Assembly (NCBI GenBank): GCA_005799365.1
Contig: SYGV01000142.1
Coordinates: 1-36,353, forward strand
Origin: Nitrospiraceae bacterium
GTDB taxonomy: Bacteria; Nitrospirota; Nitrospiria; Nitrospirales; Nitrospiraceae
Direction: 5' to 3'
Length of the DNA: 36,353 nt
The position numbers were made by a program, and so were the translations under genes. Of the stretch, positions 26,126 to 35,144 are shown piece after piece (position 1 is the first letter of the stretch; each line of letters begins with the position of its first letter). Under the pieces are notes generated by a model, which searched no databases, was not told where the DNA came from, and saw nothing but the letters and a program-made list of their open reading frames with translations.

Positions 26126-28521
26126 GGATGGGCGATCGCTGCCGCCGTTCGATCCTGCCGTTGAGCCTGTCCTGCCTCGCGCTTGCGGCGGTGGCGACGG
26201 TCTGGACAGGCTCCGGATGGGCCGCAGAGGCAGGGCCAGCCGCTTCCAAACAGCCCCCCCTCTCAACCCAGAACATCCAGACCCAGCCGATCCAGGCGTC
26301 CGCCGATCAGCTGACCTATCAAAACGACACCGAGGTCTACGAGGCCGTCGGATCGGTGGTGATTATCCAGGGCATGATGCGACTGACCGCTGATCGGGTC
26401 TGGATCAATATGTTGTCCGGCAAGCTCACGGCCATGGGACATGCGCACCTGACGGACCCGACGTCCGAACTCAAGGCCGAGCAGTTGGATCTGGACATCA
26501 ATACGGACGCGGGGCTGATCGTCAACGGAACCCTTTACATGAAGGACTCCAATACCTTGGTGACCGGTCGTCTCTTGCAGCGATTCTCAGAAGACCATTA
26601 CCGGGCCAAGGAAGGATCGTTCACCAACTGCGACGCCAAGAACGGCGAGATTCCGGCCTGGCGGTTTAACTTCAAGGACATGGATCTGCATGCAGGGCAG
26701 AGTTTTTACGGCAAGGGCCTGTGGTTCTGCGTCAACGATATGCCGTTGGTGCCGCTGCCGGCCATCAGCTATCCCGTCCAGACGGCGCGCAAGAGCGGCG
26801 CGTTGGTGCCGGAATTCGGCTACGACAACAAGTTCGGCGCCCATTACCGGCAGAGCTTTTTCTGGGCGATATCGCCCAGTCAGGATGTGCTGATTACGCC
26901 CGACTACCTGAGCCAGCGCGGGTCCGGAGGCGATCTGGAATACAAGTATATCCTGAACCGCCAGTCCCGCGGCCAGTGGCTGCTCAGTTTTATCCAGGAC
27001 AATGTGACCCACACGTCGCGGGCCCAGGCCATTGGCACCCATGTCCAGCAGTTCAACGAGGACTTGTCGCTGCACATCAAGTCCAGCTTGCTCTCCGACC
27101 GGACCATTCTGAACAACTTGAGCAACTCCGGGTCGCTGCGGGCGGCGCCCAGCCAGGAATCGGACTTCACCCTCAATCAACGCTATGCGCTCGGCAACAT
27201 CTACTTGCTGGGGCAGTTCCTGCAGCCGGTCGGGGCCGGCAGTCCGAACACATTTCAACGCTTGCCAGAAATTGGGTTCAACCTGTTCAATGTGGCGCCC
27301 TTCGGCGGGCCGGCGCTCCTCGGAATGGAGAACACCTTCGTCAATTTTTATCGCGACCAGGGCTTCCAGCTGAACCGGGTGGACCTCATGCCCACGCTCT
27401 CCACGGACGTGATCAATGTGGGACATGTCGTGGGGATCACGCCGCAGCTGAAACTGCGGGAGGTCTATTACACGCGGGGGGTGACGACCGAGCAGACGGT
27501 GCACCGGGAGACCTTCTGGGCGAGCGTGGATGCCACGTCGCGCCTCTCCAGGAATTTTTCGAAAGAGGGCGGGAAGAGCCTCGTCCACACGATCGAGCCG
27601 GACATCATCTACGAGTATGTGCCGCCCAGCAATCAGTCCCAGATCGTCCAGGTCGATGCCGTGGACGACCTGCCCAAGAAAAATCTGTTGACCTATTCCT
27701 TGCGCAGCCGGCTCCTGGAGATGGGGCCGGACGGCAACAGCACCAACTGGCTGGACCTGACGTTGGCGCAGAGTTATCACGTGGGCAGCGCCCAGAGTCA
27801 GGCGCGCTTCTTTCCGTTTCCCAATAGCCCCCTCTATTCGTCCACGGCCCAGCCGCTCCAGCCGACGATGGTCGCCGTGGATGGCAAGAAATTCTCAGAC
27901 CTCTGGCTTCGCGGCGTGGTCGGCAACAATGTCGGCACGCCGGCCATCATGAATCCCATGTCGCTGACCGTGGACGCCTTCTTCAACCCCTATAGCCGGA
28001 GCCTGAGCCAGTGGAACACGGACGTCCGCTACCAGGATCGCGACCAGTGGTATGTCGAACTGGGGCAACGCTATACGAACGAGGGCAATCGGGTCCGGCG
28101 CGGCGACATCTGGAACCCCATTTCCTTCAACGAGGTCTATGCCCCGACCGAGGCCGTCCACTATGCCACTGGGACCGTCGCCTTTCGGGCGCCGTTGGGA
28201 TGGACGTTGGGCGCCAAAACCTACTACGACATGAAGACCGGCCAGCGGCCGGAGACGGATCTGGTGGGGGTCTACCAGAATCCCTGCAAGTGTTGGTCGT
28301 TGGGGCTCTTTTACATTCAGTTTCCCGACCGGGTGCAGTACAATTTTCTCATCAGCCTGACCGGGATCGGCGCGACGGAAGGGTTTGGCACCCAGTTGAT
28401 GAAAGCCATTCTGAACCCCTTGCTGAAAGACGAGAAGGGCCTGCCCTGGCCGACCTCGCCGAAACGGATGTCCTCGTCATCGGGGGTATCGCAGCAGGGG
28501 CAGCCGGGCATGGGGCGTTGA
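26122..28521 (+). CDS. lptD: LPS-assembly protein LptD
   Basis: Signal peptide, OstA-like N-terminal domain (IQASADQLTYQNDTEVYEAVGSVVI), long beta-barrel; GTG overlaps the folC stop (GTGA), alternative ATG 26128. Confidence 0.92.
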   Translation: MRMGDRCRRSILPLSLSCLALAAVATVWTGSGWAAEAGPAASKQPPLSTQNIQTQPIQASADQLTYQNDTEVYEAVGSVVIIQGMMRLTADRVWINMLSGKLTAMGHAHLTDPTSELKAEQLDLDINTDAGLIVNGTLYMKDSNTLVTGRLLQRFSEDHYRAKEGSFTNCDAKNGEIPAWRFNFKDMDLHAGQSFYGKGLWFCVNDMPLVPLPAISYPVQTARKSGALVPEFGYDNKFGAHYRQSFFWAISPSQDVLITPDYLSQRGSGGDLEYKYILNRQSRGQWLLSFIQDNVTHTSRAQAIGTHVQQFNEDLSLHIKSSLLSDRTILNNLSNSGSLRAAPSQESDFTLNQRYALGNIYLLGQFLQPVGAGSPNTFQRLPEIGFNLFNVAPFGGPALLGMENTFVNFYRDQGFQLNRVDLMPTLSTDVINVGHVVGITPQLKLREVYYTRGVTTEQTVHRETFWASVDATSRLSRNFSKEGGKSLVHTIEPDIIYEYVPPSNQSQIVQVDAVDDLPKKNLLTYSLRSRLLEMGPDGNSTNWLDLTLAQSYHVGSAQSQARFFPFPNSPLYSSTAQPLQPTMVAVDGKKFSDLWLRGVVGNNVGTPAIMNPMSLTVDAFFNPYSRSLSQWNTDVRYQDRDQWYVELGQRYTNEGNRVRRGDIWNPISFNEVYAPTEAVHYATGTVAFRAPLGWTLGAKTYYDMKTGQRPETDLVGVYQNPCKCWSLGLFYIQFPDRVQYNFLISLTGIGATEGFGTQLMKAILNPLLKDEKGLPWPTSPKRMSSSSGVSQQGQPGMGR

Positions 28522-28540
28522 TCGTGCAAGGAGGGGCGCG

Positions 28541-29047
28541 ATGAAGGGCGCGATACTGTGCTTGGCACTCCTGCTGCCGATGGTCCTGGCGACGCCGGCT
28601 TCCTCGGAGCCGTCTCAAACAAATCTGCATCGGGCCAAGGTCTTTCTGGCCGCGGGGGATTACCGTCGTGCGGTCGAGGCCTGTCAACGTGAGGTCGAGG
28701 CGGTGCCCTCGGCGCACAGTTACGTCTACCTCACCTATGTCTATCAAGCGATCGACGGCTACCTGGAGGCCATGGCCAAGGCCGACCGGTGGGTGGCGGT
28801 GGAGCAGCTCTATCTGAACCTGGCGACGCGCGGCGTGGAGGACCTGACGGACCCGCCGGACGTGCTGGCGCGGATCGCCAAGGAACTGATCCAGGAAAGC
28901 GTCAGGCGGCAGTCGGACGTGGCTGCCGCCATGGCCACGCGTCTGGATAAGGCCACAAGCGAGCGGCTCTGGACGCAGCAGACTGCCTGGCGCGCGGCCC
29001 ATCCTGGCGACTGGTGGAACAGTGCCCCGGAAGTCTGGAATTGGTAG
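28541..29047 (+). CDS. periplasmic hypothetical protein, possible TPR-like repeat
   Basis: Signal peptide MKGAILCLALLLPMVLATPASS; AKVFLAAGDYRRAVEACQREVEAVP helix pattern. Confidence 0.75.
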   Translation: MKGAILCLALLLPMVLATPASSEPSQTNLHRAKVFLAAGDYRRAVEACQREVEAVPSAHSYVYLTYVYQAIDGYLEAMAKADRWVAVEQLYLNLATRGVEDLTDPPDVLARIAKELIQESVRRQSDVAAAMATRLDKATSERLWTQQTAWRAAHPGDWWNSAPEVWNW

Positions 29048-29080
29048 AGGGTAAGGGAAAAACAGTGATCGGGCGTCCGG

Positions 29081-29110
29081 TTGACAGTCCAAACGGCGGT
29101 AGGATACGAT
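29081..29110 (+). promoter_or_regulatory. sigma70-type promoter for trxA
   Basis: TTGACA (29081-29086), 18-nt spacer, TACGAT (29105-29110). Confidence 0.6.
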
Positions 29111-29153
29111 GCGCTCCGACCATTCGGGAAACGTCATTCGAAGGAGGCGATCC

Positions 29154-29501
29154 GTGGTAGGACAGGCGTTGCAGGTGAGCGACAGCAGTTGGGATGCCCA
29201 AGTGATGAAAGAGCCGGGCCTGGTGATGGTGGATTTCTGGGCCGTCTGGTGCGGGCCCTGCCAGATGGTCGCGCCGATCATCGAAGAATTGGCGACCGAA
29301 TATGCGGGCAAAGTAAAAGTCATGAAGCTGAACACCGACGAGAACCCCGAAGTGGCCGGCCGGTATCAGGTGATGAGCATTCCGACGATTCTCTTCTTCA
29401 AGAACGGGCAGCCGGTGGAGAAGCTCGTCGGCGCCAGACCCAAGCGGCAGTTCAAGGAAACGATCGACTCTCTGTTAGCTCAGGCGACCCCTTCCGCGTA
29501 A
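29154..29501 (+). CDS. trxA: thioredoxin
   Basis: VDFWAVWCGPCQMVAPIIEELA and MSIPTILFFKNGQ. GTG start at 29154 preceded by AAGGAGG; the track's ATG at 29109 overlaps the predicted -10. Confidence 0.94.
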   Translation: MVGQALQVSDSSWDAQVMKEPGLVMVDFWAVWCGPCQMVAPIIEELATEYAGKVKVMKLNTDENPEVAGRYQVMSIPTILFFKNGQPVEKLVGARPKRQFKETIDSLLAQATPSA

Positions 29502-29529
29502 CAGGATGGTAGGAATCACGTCTAACGAG

Positions 29530-29589
29530 TTGTCAGTTCTCAGTCTTCAGTGTTCAGTTTCCGGAACTGACGGCTGAGAACTGACAGCT
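29530..29589. repeat. palindrome, word family CAGTTCTCAG / TCAGTTTCCGGAACTGA
   Basis: Perfect 13-nt outer arms tgtcagttctcag (29531-29543) / ctgagaactgaca (29574-29586); inner core tcagtttccggaactga 29554-29570. Confidence 0.85.
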
Positions 29590-29600
29590 GAGAGCGTCCT

Positions 29601-31301
29601 TTGCTCACCGAGCTGCGCATCGCCAACTTCGCGGTCATTGAGCAGCTCCATCTTGAGTTTTCCGGCGGGTTCCAGGTTCTGACCGGGGAGACCGGAGCCG
29701 GCAAGTCCATCCTCGTGGATGCCCTGGCCCTCCTGGTCGGGGGCCGGGCCTCGAACGATCAGATCAGGGCCGAGTCCGAAGAGGCCGAGCTCCAGGCCTT
29801 CTTTGCCATCCCGGCCAAAAGCCCCCTCATCGCCAGTCTTCGGGATGGCGGGGTCTTGGCTTCCGACGAAACCGAACTGATCGTCCGTCGCATCCTCTCA
29901 CGGTCCGGCCGAAACCGGGTCTACCTCAACGGCCGGCTCACCCCGCTCCATCAGGTCCAGAGCTTGGCCGGCACCCTCATTGACATTCACGGACAGCATG
30001 AGCAGCAATCCTTGCTGGCGGCGCAGACGCAGTTGGACGCCTTGGACGCCTTCGGGCAGTTGCGGGAGGTCCGCCAGGCCTATGTTGCGCGATTCGAAGC
30101 CTGGCGTGCTCACCGGCAAGCGTGCGATGAGGCGGTCCGGCTGGCCGCCGAGCGGCAGGCGAAGGAAGACTTCATGCGATTCCAGCACAACGAACTGGCG
30201 GACGCGGAGCTGCGCTCCGGGGAAGAAGAGGCCTTGGATGCGGAGCGCCGCCGGCTGAGCCATGCGCAACGGCTGGGGCAGCTGAGCGACGAAGCCTATG
30301 AGCGGCTGTATGGAGCGGAATCGTCGTCGTTGGCCTCTCTGGGCGCGGTCGCCCAGCGGTTGAACGAGTTGGCCGGGATTGATCCGGAGGCGGCCGAGTG
30401 GACCGGTCTCTGTGAGAGCGCCACCGTCGAGTTGCGCGAGCTGGCCGGGCGGCTGCGCGATTATCGACAGGGGCTGGAACATGATCCGGATCGGCTGGCG
30501 CAGATCGAGGAGCGTCTGGACAAGCTCCAACGGCTGAAAAAGAAATATGGAGCGGCGGGGGCGCCGGCGACGGTGGCGCAGCTGCGTGCGAAGCTGGAGC
30601 AATTACGCGGGGAACTGGAGAGCCTGGATCAGAGCGAATCGCGCTTGGCCGACTTGCGCGAGCAGATGACGCGGGCGGGGAGGGACACCGTGGCTTCGGC
30701 CGAGCGGCTGTCTGAGGGACGGACGAAAACGGCCAAGAAGCTGGAGGTCAGGGTCACGGCTGAGCTGTCGGCGCTGCGCATGGAACAGACCCAGTTCCGG
30801 ATCGCCGTCGCATCGGACCGAAGCGAGACGGCGCTGGGGCCGACCGGCTGCGATCGGGTGGAGTTCCTGCTGTCGGCGAACTCCGGCGAGCCGCTGCAGC
30901 CGATGGCGAAGGTCGCCTCGGGCGGCGAGCTCTCGCGGATCATGTTGGCGCTCAAGACCGTGCTGGCGGAGACCGACGGGGTTCCCGTGCTGATCTTTGA
31001 CGAAGTGGATCAGGGCATCGGGGGCGCGGTGGCGGCGGTGATGGGCCAGCGGCTCAAGGCGTTGGCGGCCTATCACCAGGTCTTTTGCATCACGCATCTG
31101 CCCCAGATCGCATCCCAGGCCGGAGCGCATTATGTGGTGGAAAAGACCGTCACGAAGAAACGCACGGTGACCAGGGCGCGGCGGCTTGATCAGGTCGGGC
31201 GGAAGGAAGAAGTCGCGCGCATGTTGGGCGGCCTCGCCATCACCAAGAATGTGCGGGAGGCGGCGGCGGAAATGATCGGGGAGGCGGACGACGAGGGTTA
31301 G
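29601..31301 (+). CDS. recN: DNA repair protein RecN
   Basis: MLTELRIANFAVIEQLHLEFSGGFQVLTGETGAGKSILVDAL; VASGGELSRIMLALKTVL; VLIFDEVDQGIGG. TTG start. Confidence 0.96.
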   Translation: MLTELRIANFAVIEQLHLEFSGGFQVLTGETGAGKSILVDALALLVGGRASNDQIRAESEEAELQAFFAIPAKSPLIASLRDGGVLASDETELIVRRILSRSGRNRVYLNGRLTPLHQVQSLAGTLIDIHGQHEQQSLLAAQTQLDALDAFGQLREVRQAYVARFEAWRAHRQACDEAVRLAAERQAKEDFMRFQHNELADAELRSGEEEALDAERRRLSHAQRLGQLSDEAYERLYGAESSSLASLGAVAQRLNELAGIDPEAAEWTGLCESATVELRELAGRLRDYRQGLEHDPDRLAQIEERLDKLQRLKKKYGAAGAPATVAQLRAKLEQLRGELESLDQSESRLADLREQMTRAGRDTVASAERLSEGRTKTAKKLEVRVTAELSALRMEQTQFRIAVASDRSETALGPTGCDRVEFLLSANSGEPLQPMAKVASGGELSRIMLALKTVLAETDGVPVLIFDEVDQGIGGAVAAVMGQRLKALAAYHQVFCITHLPQIASQAGAHYVVEKTVTKKRTVTRARRLDQVGRKEEVARMLGGLAITKNVREAAAEMIGEADDEG

Positions 31302-32074
31302 GCTCTCCCGATCCTGTCGCTGACCAAGAGCACGGTCACGTTGTCCTGTCCGCCCCGTTCGTTGGCCTGTCCCACCAAAGCATCGCAGGCGGCCTGCGCA
31401 TCCTTGCCATGGGCCGTCAGGGCTTCCAGGATTTCGTCATTACTCAACATTTTCGTCAGTCCGTCGGTGCACAAGAGGATTCGGTCCCTGGTCTGTAGGT
31501 GCAGGGTCAGAATGTCCGGTTCCACCCCTGTGTCGATGCCCAGGGCGCGGGTGAGCTTGTGGCGCAGCGGGTGCGTGGCCGCCTCCTCCGTCGAGAGGAG
31601 GCCTCCCCGGATCCGGTCTTCCACCCAGGAATGGTCTCTGGTCAGTTGGGACAGGGTGCCGGCGCGGTGGAGATAGGCGCGGCTATCCCCCACGTGCGCC
31701 AGGGTCGCCTGGGCCTGGGGAAGTCCGGCGATGTGCAGGGCGATGAGCGTAGTCCCCATGCCCTTGTATTCGGGGCGCGCGTCCCCCTCCGCATGGAGGG
31801 CGATATTCGCTTGGAGCAGGGCCCGGCGCAGCCCCTCCGCTTGATCGCTCGCGTGACGCCCTCCCGATTCGGCCAGCGCGGTGACGTGCGCAGCCGTGGT
31901 TTCCATCGCCAGCTGGCTGGCCACGTCGCCTCCCGGATGGCCGCCCATCCCGTCGGCGATGATCCATAAGCCAAGCTCGTCCCGAAGGAGGAGCGCATCC
32001 TGGTTGGCGCGGCGTACCAGGCCGACGTCCGTCCGCCCGACCCCGTGCCATCTGGCGCCCGGTGGTCGGCTCAC
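31298..32074 (-). CDS. PP2C-type Ser/Thr phosphatase
   Basis: GRTDVGLVRRANQDALLLRDELGLWIIADGMGGHPGGDVAS, VGDSRAYLHR, CTDGLTKML, RGGQDNVTVLLV. Confidence 0.95.
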   Translation of the reverse strand: MSRPPGARWHGVGRTDVGLVRRANQDALLLRDELGLWIIADGMGGHPGGDVASQLAMETTAAHVTALAESGGRHASDQAEGLRRALLQANIALHAEGDARPEYKGMGTTLIALHIAGLPQAQATLAHVGDSRAYLHRAGTLSQLTRDHSWVEDRIRGGLLSTEEAATHPLRHKLTRALGIDTGVEPDILTLHLQTRDRILLCTDGLTKMLSNDEILEALTAHGKDAQAACDALVGQANERGGQDNVTVLLVSDRIGRA

Positions 32075-32841
32075 GCCCGGGAGGCTCCCGCAGGGCGGTA
32101 GCGGGCGACCAACCGGTCGTAAAACGTATCCGCCAGGGGTTCCAAATTGCGGACGTCGGCGGCGTTATAGAGGAGCAGGCGTTCCAGTGAAGTCGCCCGG
32201 CCTTGCCGCCACTCGTTCCAGAGGCGCACCGCTTCCCATCCATCGAGTCCTCGCACGTCGGCCACACGGTCGAGACCCATCTGCGTCTCGATCTGTTTCA
32301 GCCCCCCTGCCAGGCCCAGCCGCCTGGCGGCGAAGCACAGGTCCATATGGGGCTGATCGAGGGTCAGGCCGGGGAATTTCGCGCGCAGGTAGGGGAGGTC
32401 GAAGACGCTCCCGAAGAAGGTGATGATGAGATCGTAGGGGGCCAATTCCCTGCTCAATCGCGCTTCGGTGAGCGAATCGCCTCGCACGAGTTGGGTCAGA
32501 CGTCCGTCGGCGTAGAGCCCGACCACCGTCACCTCGCCGATGGTGGGCGGCTCGCCGGTGGTTTCGATGTCCAGGTATACCGCCTTGGATTTGAACGTCT
32601 CGAACAGTCGCCAGTGGTCGCGCGGTTTCAGGCAGTGGGCGAAGTAGCGGGCCCGGCCCTGCTCCAACTGGTGGATGGCGGTCGCGATGTCCCGGTCGTA
32701 GAGTGTCTTGCGGCCGGCACTGAGGCCTTTTGGCGAGGGATGATTCAGAAACGTCTGCCAGTCGGGGATGCCGTGATCCCACCAGCGACGTTCTGTATAT
32801 TCGCCCACGCCTGGGAGCAAGACGAAGGTGGATTGCAGCAT
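32071..32841 (-). CDS. RNase H-like fold exonuclease domain protein (YprB-like)
   Basis: AVYLDIETTGEPPTIGEVTVVGLY, ITFFGSVFDLPYLRAKFP, LLLYNAADVRNLEPLAD. Start taken at MLQSTF; ORF extends to 32865. Confidence 0.87.
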   Translation of the reverse strand: MLQSTFVLLPGVGEYTERRWWDHGIPDWQTFLNHPSPKGLSAGRKTLYDRDIATAIHQLEQGRARYFAHCLKPRDHWRLFETFKSKAVYLDIETTGEPPTIGEVTVVGLYADGRLTQLVRGDSLTEARLSRELAPYDLIITFFGSVFDLPYLRAKFPGLTLDQPHMDLCFAARRLGLAGGLKQIETQMGLDRVADVRGLDGWEAVRLWNEWRQGRATSLERLLLYNAADVRNLEPLADTFYDRLVARYRPAGASRA

Positions 32842-32988
32842 GATGATAGTGATGCGATTTCGCAAAGTTGCCGCGTCCGCGGCGCGGATTCTAGCCTTGA
32901 TTTAGGGATGGAAACAAGCTAAATTCCGCGCAGGGCTCGTGGCAGCCCTTGGTGGGAGCAGAACCGAAACGTGGGGGCACAGTCGGGC

Positions 32989-33375
32989 ATGGCGGAGAAC
33001 GGAGCCAAACGCATCGCGATCAAGATCGGCGGGGTGCGGCTGGAAGCGGAATTGAAGAACAATAAGACCACCGAGGCGATTTATGCGGCCTTGCCGGTCG
33101 AGGCCCCGGTGAACAGTTGGGGCGAGGAGTTCTATTGCAAGATGCCGGGGGTCAAGGACCATCGGGAGATCGCGACCACGCAGGTGAAAGTCGGAGATGT
33201 GGCGTTCTGGGGGGCGGGCGAAGTCCTCGCCATTTTTTTCGGCCGAACGCCGATGAGCATGGGGCCTGATCCCGTGCCGGCCGATCGGGTCAATGTGATC
33301 GGCCGGATCGTGGGCGATGCGACCCTGTTACGACAGGCGTTGGGGGCGACCACCATCCGGGTCGAGAAGGTGTGA
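32989..33375 (+). CDS. cyclophilin-like fold protein (TM1367-type)
   Basis: IAIKIGGVRLEAELKNNKTTEAIYAALPVEAPVNSWGEEFYCKMP...VKVGDVAFWGAGEVLAIFFGRTPMS. Confidence 0.8.
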   Translation: MAENGAKRIAIKIGGVRLEAELKNNKTTEAIYAALPVEAPVNSWGEEFYCKMPGVKDHREIATTQVKVGDVAFWGAGEVLAIFFGRTPMSMGPDPVPADRVNVIGRIVGDATLLRQALGATTIRVEKV

Positions 33376-33424
33376 GCCGAATCGCGCGACATGTGCCGGA
33401 CGGCTCCGGCATCGCGGGGGACCG

Positions 33425-33706
33425 ATGAAGCTCTCGAAGGAGCGGGTCGCCCATGTGGCGCATGCCCTGGGCACTCGGCTTCAAACCCAGGGGCATCTGG
33501 ACCTGACCGGAACGCCGAAAGCCCTGGCGGAAGCGCTGGAACAGGCCATCACGGAAGAACTCATGGTGGAGGATCGCCTCAACGCGGAGATCCGCGACCT
33601 TATGAAGGCCTATGAAGCCGAGATCGAACAGGGGCGAGTGGACTATCAGAAGATGTTTACGATGATCAAAAGCAAGTTGGTTCGGGATCGGGGGGTGGTG
33701 CTGTAA
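33425..33706 (+). CDS. DUF507 family protein, copy 1
   Basis: MKLSKERVAHVAHALGTRLQ...EDRLNAEIRDLMKAYEAEIEQGRVDYQKMFTMIKSKLVRDRGVVL. Confidence 0.88.
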   Translation: MKLSKERVAHVAHALGTRLQTQGHLDLTGTPKALAEALEQAITEELMVEDRLNAEIRDLMKAYEAEIEQGRVDYQKMFTMIKSKLVRDRGVVL

Positions 33707-33710
33707 AAAG

Positions 33711-33790
33711 GTACAGAGTAAACAGTTCGCAGTTGGCAGTTCTCGGAAACTGAGACTGACAACCGATAACTGTACACTGTAAACAGTGTT
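33711..33790. repeat. CAGTT-word palindrome between the two DUF507 genes
   Basis: gtacagagtaaacagttcgcagttggcagttctcggaaactgagactgacaaccgataactgtacactgtaaacagtgtt: left CAGTT words mirrored by right AACTG words. Confidence 0.75.
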
Positions 33791-33792
33791 CC

Positions 33793-34071
33793 ATGCTGCT
33801 GAGCGACGACAAGGTCACGCATCTCTCGCATGTGATTCTGGCTTATTTGAAAAAGACGCCCGCCGCCAAGCTGAAAGGCGACGAGACCATGGCCCTGCGC
33901 GAGATCAAGCGAGTGCTGGCCTCAGAATTGGCTCAGGAAGAGGCCGTCGATCGGATGGTGCGAGCCAAGCTAGCTTCCTATTCCCGTCCTATCGCGGAGG
34001 GTAGCCAGGAATGGGAGGTGCTGTACCGCAAAGCGATGGAGGAGGAGCTGCGGAAGCACAAGTCCTCTTAA
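33793..34071 (+). CDS. DUF507 family protein, copy 2
   Basis: MLLSDDKVTHLSHVILAYLKKTPAAKLKGDETMALREIKRVLASELAQEEAVDRMVRAKLASYSRPIAEGSQEWEVLYRKAMEEEL. Confidence 0.87.
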   Translation: MLLSDDKVTHLSHVILAYLKKTPAAKLKGDETMALREIKRVLASELAQEEAVDRMVRAKLASYSRPIAEGSQEWEVLYRKAMEEELRKHKSS

Positions 34072-34104
34072 ATGCGGCTTTCAATATGCCATTGTGAGGG
34101 AACC

Positions 34105-34563
34105 ATGAAATCCATGATCGCTGTGACCCTGGTGATTGCCAGCCTGTGGCTGACCGCCTGCGCGAAAGAGCCGGAGAAGCCAAAGGCGCGGGCGCCGCTG
34201 CCGCTCTCAATGAGCGTGTCCACGGCGGCCGTGCGTGCCACGGAAGAAGGGGCCAAAGCGTATCAAGGCCGCCAGTTCGATGTAGCGAAGGGCTCGTTCG
34301 AACAGGCGCTGAAGGCCGCGCCGGACTCGGGCGAAGCCCATTACAACCTGGGTCTGGCGCTGTTTGCGCTGGGCGAGAATGATGCGGCCCGTGATCACTT
34401 TGTCGAAGCAGCGAATCTGGCTCCGGGCAACAAGGTGATCTGGGATTCCCCCGCCCTGCGTCAATACGGCAACCCAGATGCCAGATTGAAAAAGAAAGGC
34501 GCCCAAGACTATACGAACCAGAAACCTGGCCTTGGCGTGCCTCCGGGCGGAATGACGCGGTAA
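34105..34563 (+). CDS. TPR-containing lipoprotein
   Basis: MKSMIAVTLVIASLWLTAC lipobox; GAKAYQGRQFDVAKGSFEQALKAAPDSGEAHYNLGLALFALGENDAARDHFVEAANLAPGN TPRs. Confidence 0.88.
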   Translation: MKSMIAVTLVIASLWLTACAKEPEKPKARAPLPLSMSVSTAAVRATEEGAKAYQGRQFDVAKGSFEQALKAAPDSGEAHYNLGLALFALGENDAARDHFVEAANLAPGNKVIWDSPALRQYGNPDARLKKKGAQDYTNQKPGLGVPPGGMTR

Positions 34564-34602
34564 CACGATCGTCCGGTTGACGGGACGAGGAGGTCGGAGC
34601 GA

Positions 34603-35073
34603 ATGAGCCAAGACTTGGCGGTCGGCGACCAGGCGCCGGAGTTTTCGCTTCCTAACGAGGCGGGGGCGGCCATCAGTTTGAAGAGCCTGAAGGGAACAGC
34701 TGTCGTGCTCTATTTTTACCCCAAAGACGACACGCCCGGATGCACGAAGGAAGCCTGCGACTTCCGCGATTCCCAACAACGCCTTCGGAAAGCGGGCGCA
34801 GTCGTCCTCGGCATCAGCCTCGACGGAGCGGAATCGCACAAGAAATTCATCGCCAAGTTCGACCTGCCGTTTTCGCTGCTCTGCGACGAGGATGCGTCTG
34901 CGTCCAAAGCCTACGGGGTCTACAAGCAAAAAAATATGTACGGCAAGAAATACTGGGGTATCGAGCGGAGCACGTTTGTCATCGATGGGCTGGGTGTCAT
35001 CAAGGCCCTGTTCCGCAAGGTCAAGGTGGACGGCCATGTGGACGAGGTCCTGGCGGCCTTGAAGTCGTCATGA
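34603..35073 (+). CDS. bcp: thioredoxin-dependent peroxiredoxin (Bcp/PrxQ)
   Basis: VVLYFYPKDDTPGCTKEACDFRDSQQRL; peroxidatic and resolving Cys present. Confidence 0.95.
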   Translation: MSQDLAVGDQAPEFSLPNEAGAAISLKSLKGTAVVLYFYPKDDTPGCTKEACDFRDSQQRLRKAGAVVLGISLDGAESHKKFIAKFDLPFSLLCDEDASASKAYGVYKQKNMYGKKYWGIERSTFVIDGLGVIKALFRKVKVDGHVDEVLAALKSS

Positions 35074-35085
35074 AGTTAACCGTAT

Positions 35086-35138
35086 TCGGTTCTCAGTTTC
35101 CGGAACTGATAACTGAAGACGGATCACCGATTACTCTT
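35086..35138. repeat. CAGTT-word repeat after bcp
   Basis: Contains tcagtttccggaactga (35093-35109), identical to 29554-29570. Confidence 0.75.
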
Positions 35139-35144
35139 TCTTGA

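Noticed and set aside
26587-27780. 397-aa minus-strand ORF inside lptD
   Set aside because: Antisense shadow of lptD; no recognisable domain, and lptD is well supported.
34569-34585. cgtccggttgac shared with the trxA upstream region, possible shared regulatory site
   Set aside because: 12 nt only; includes a -35-like TTGAC, likely coincidence.
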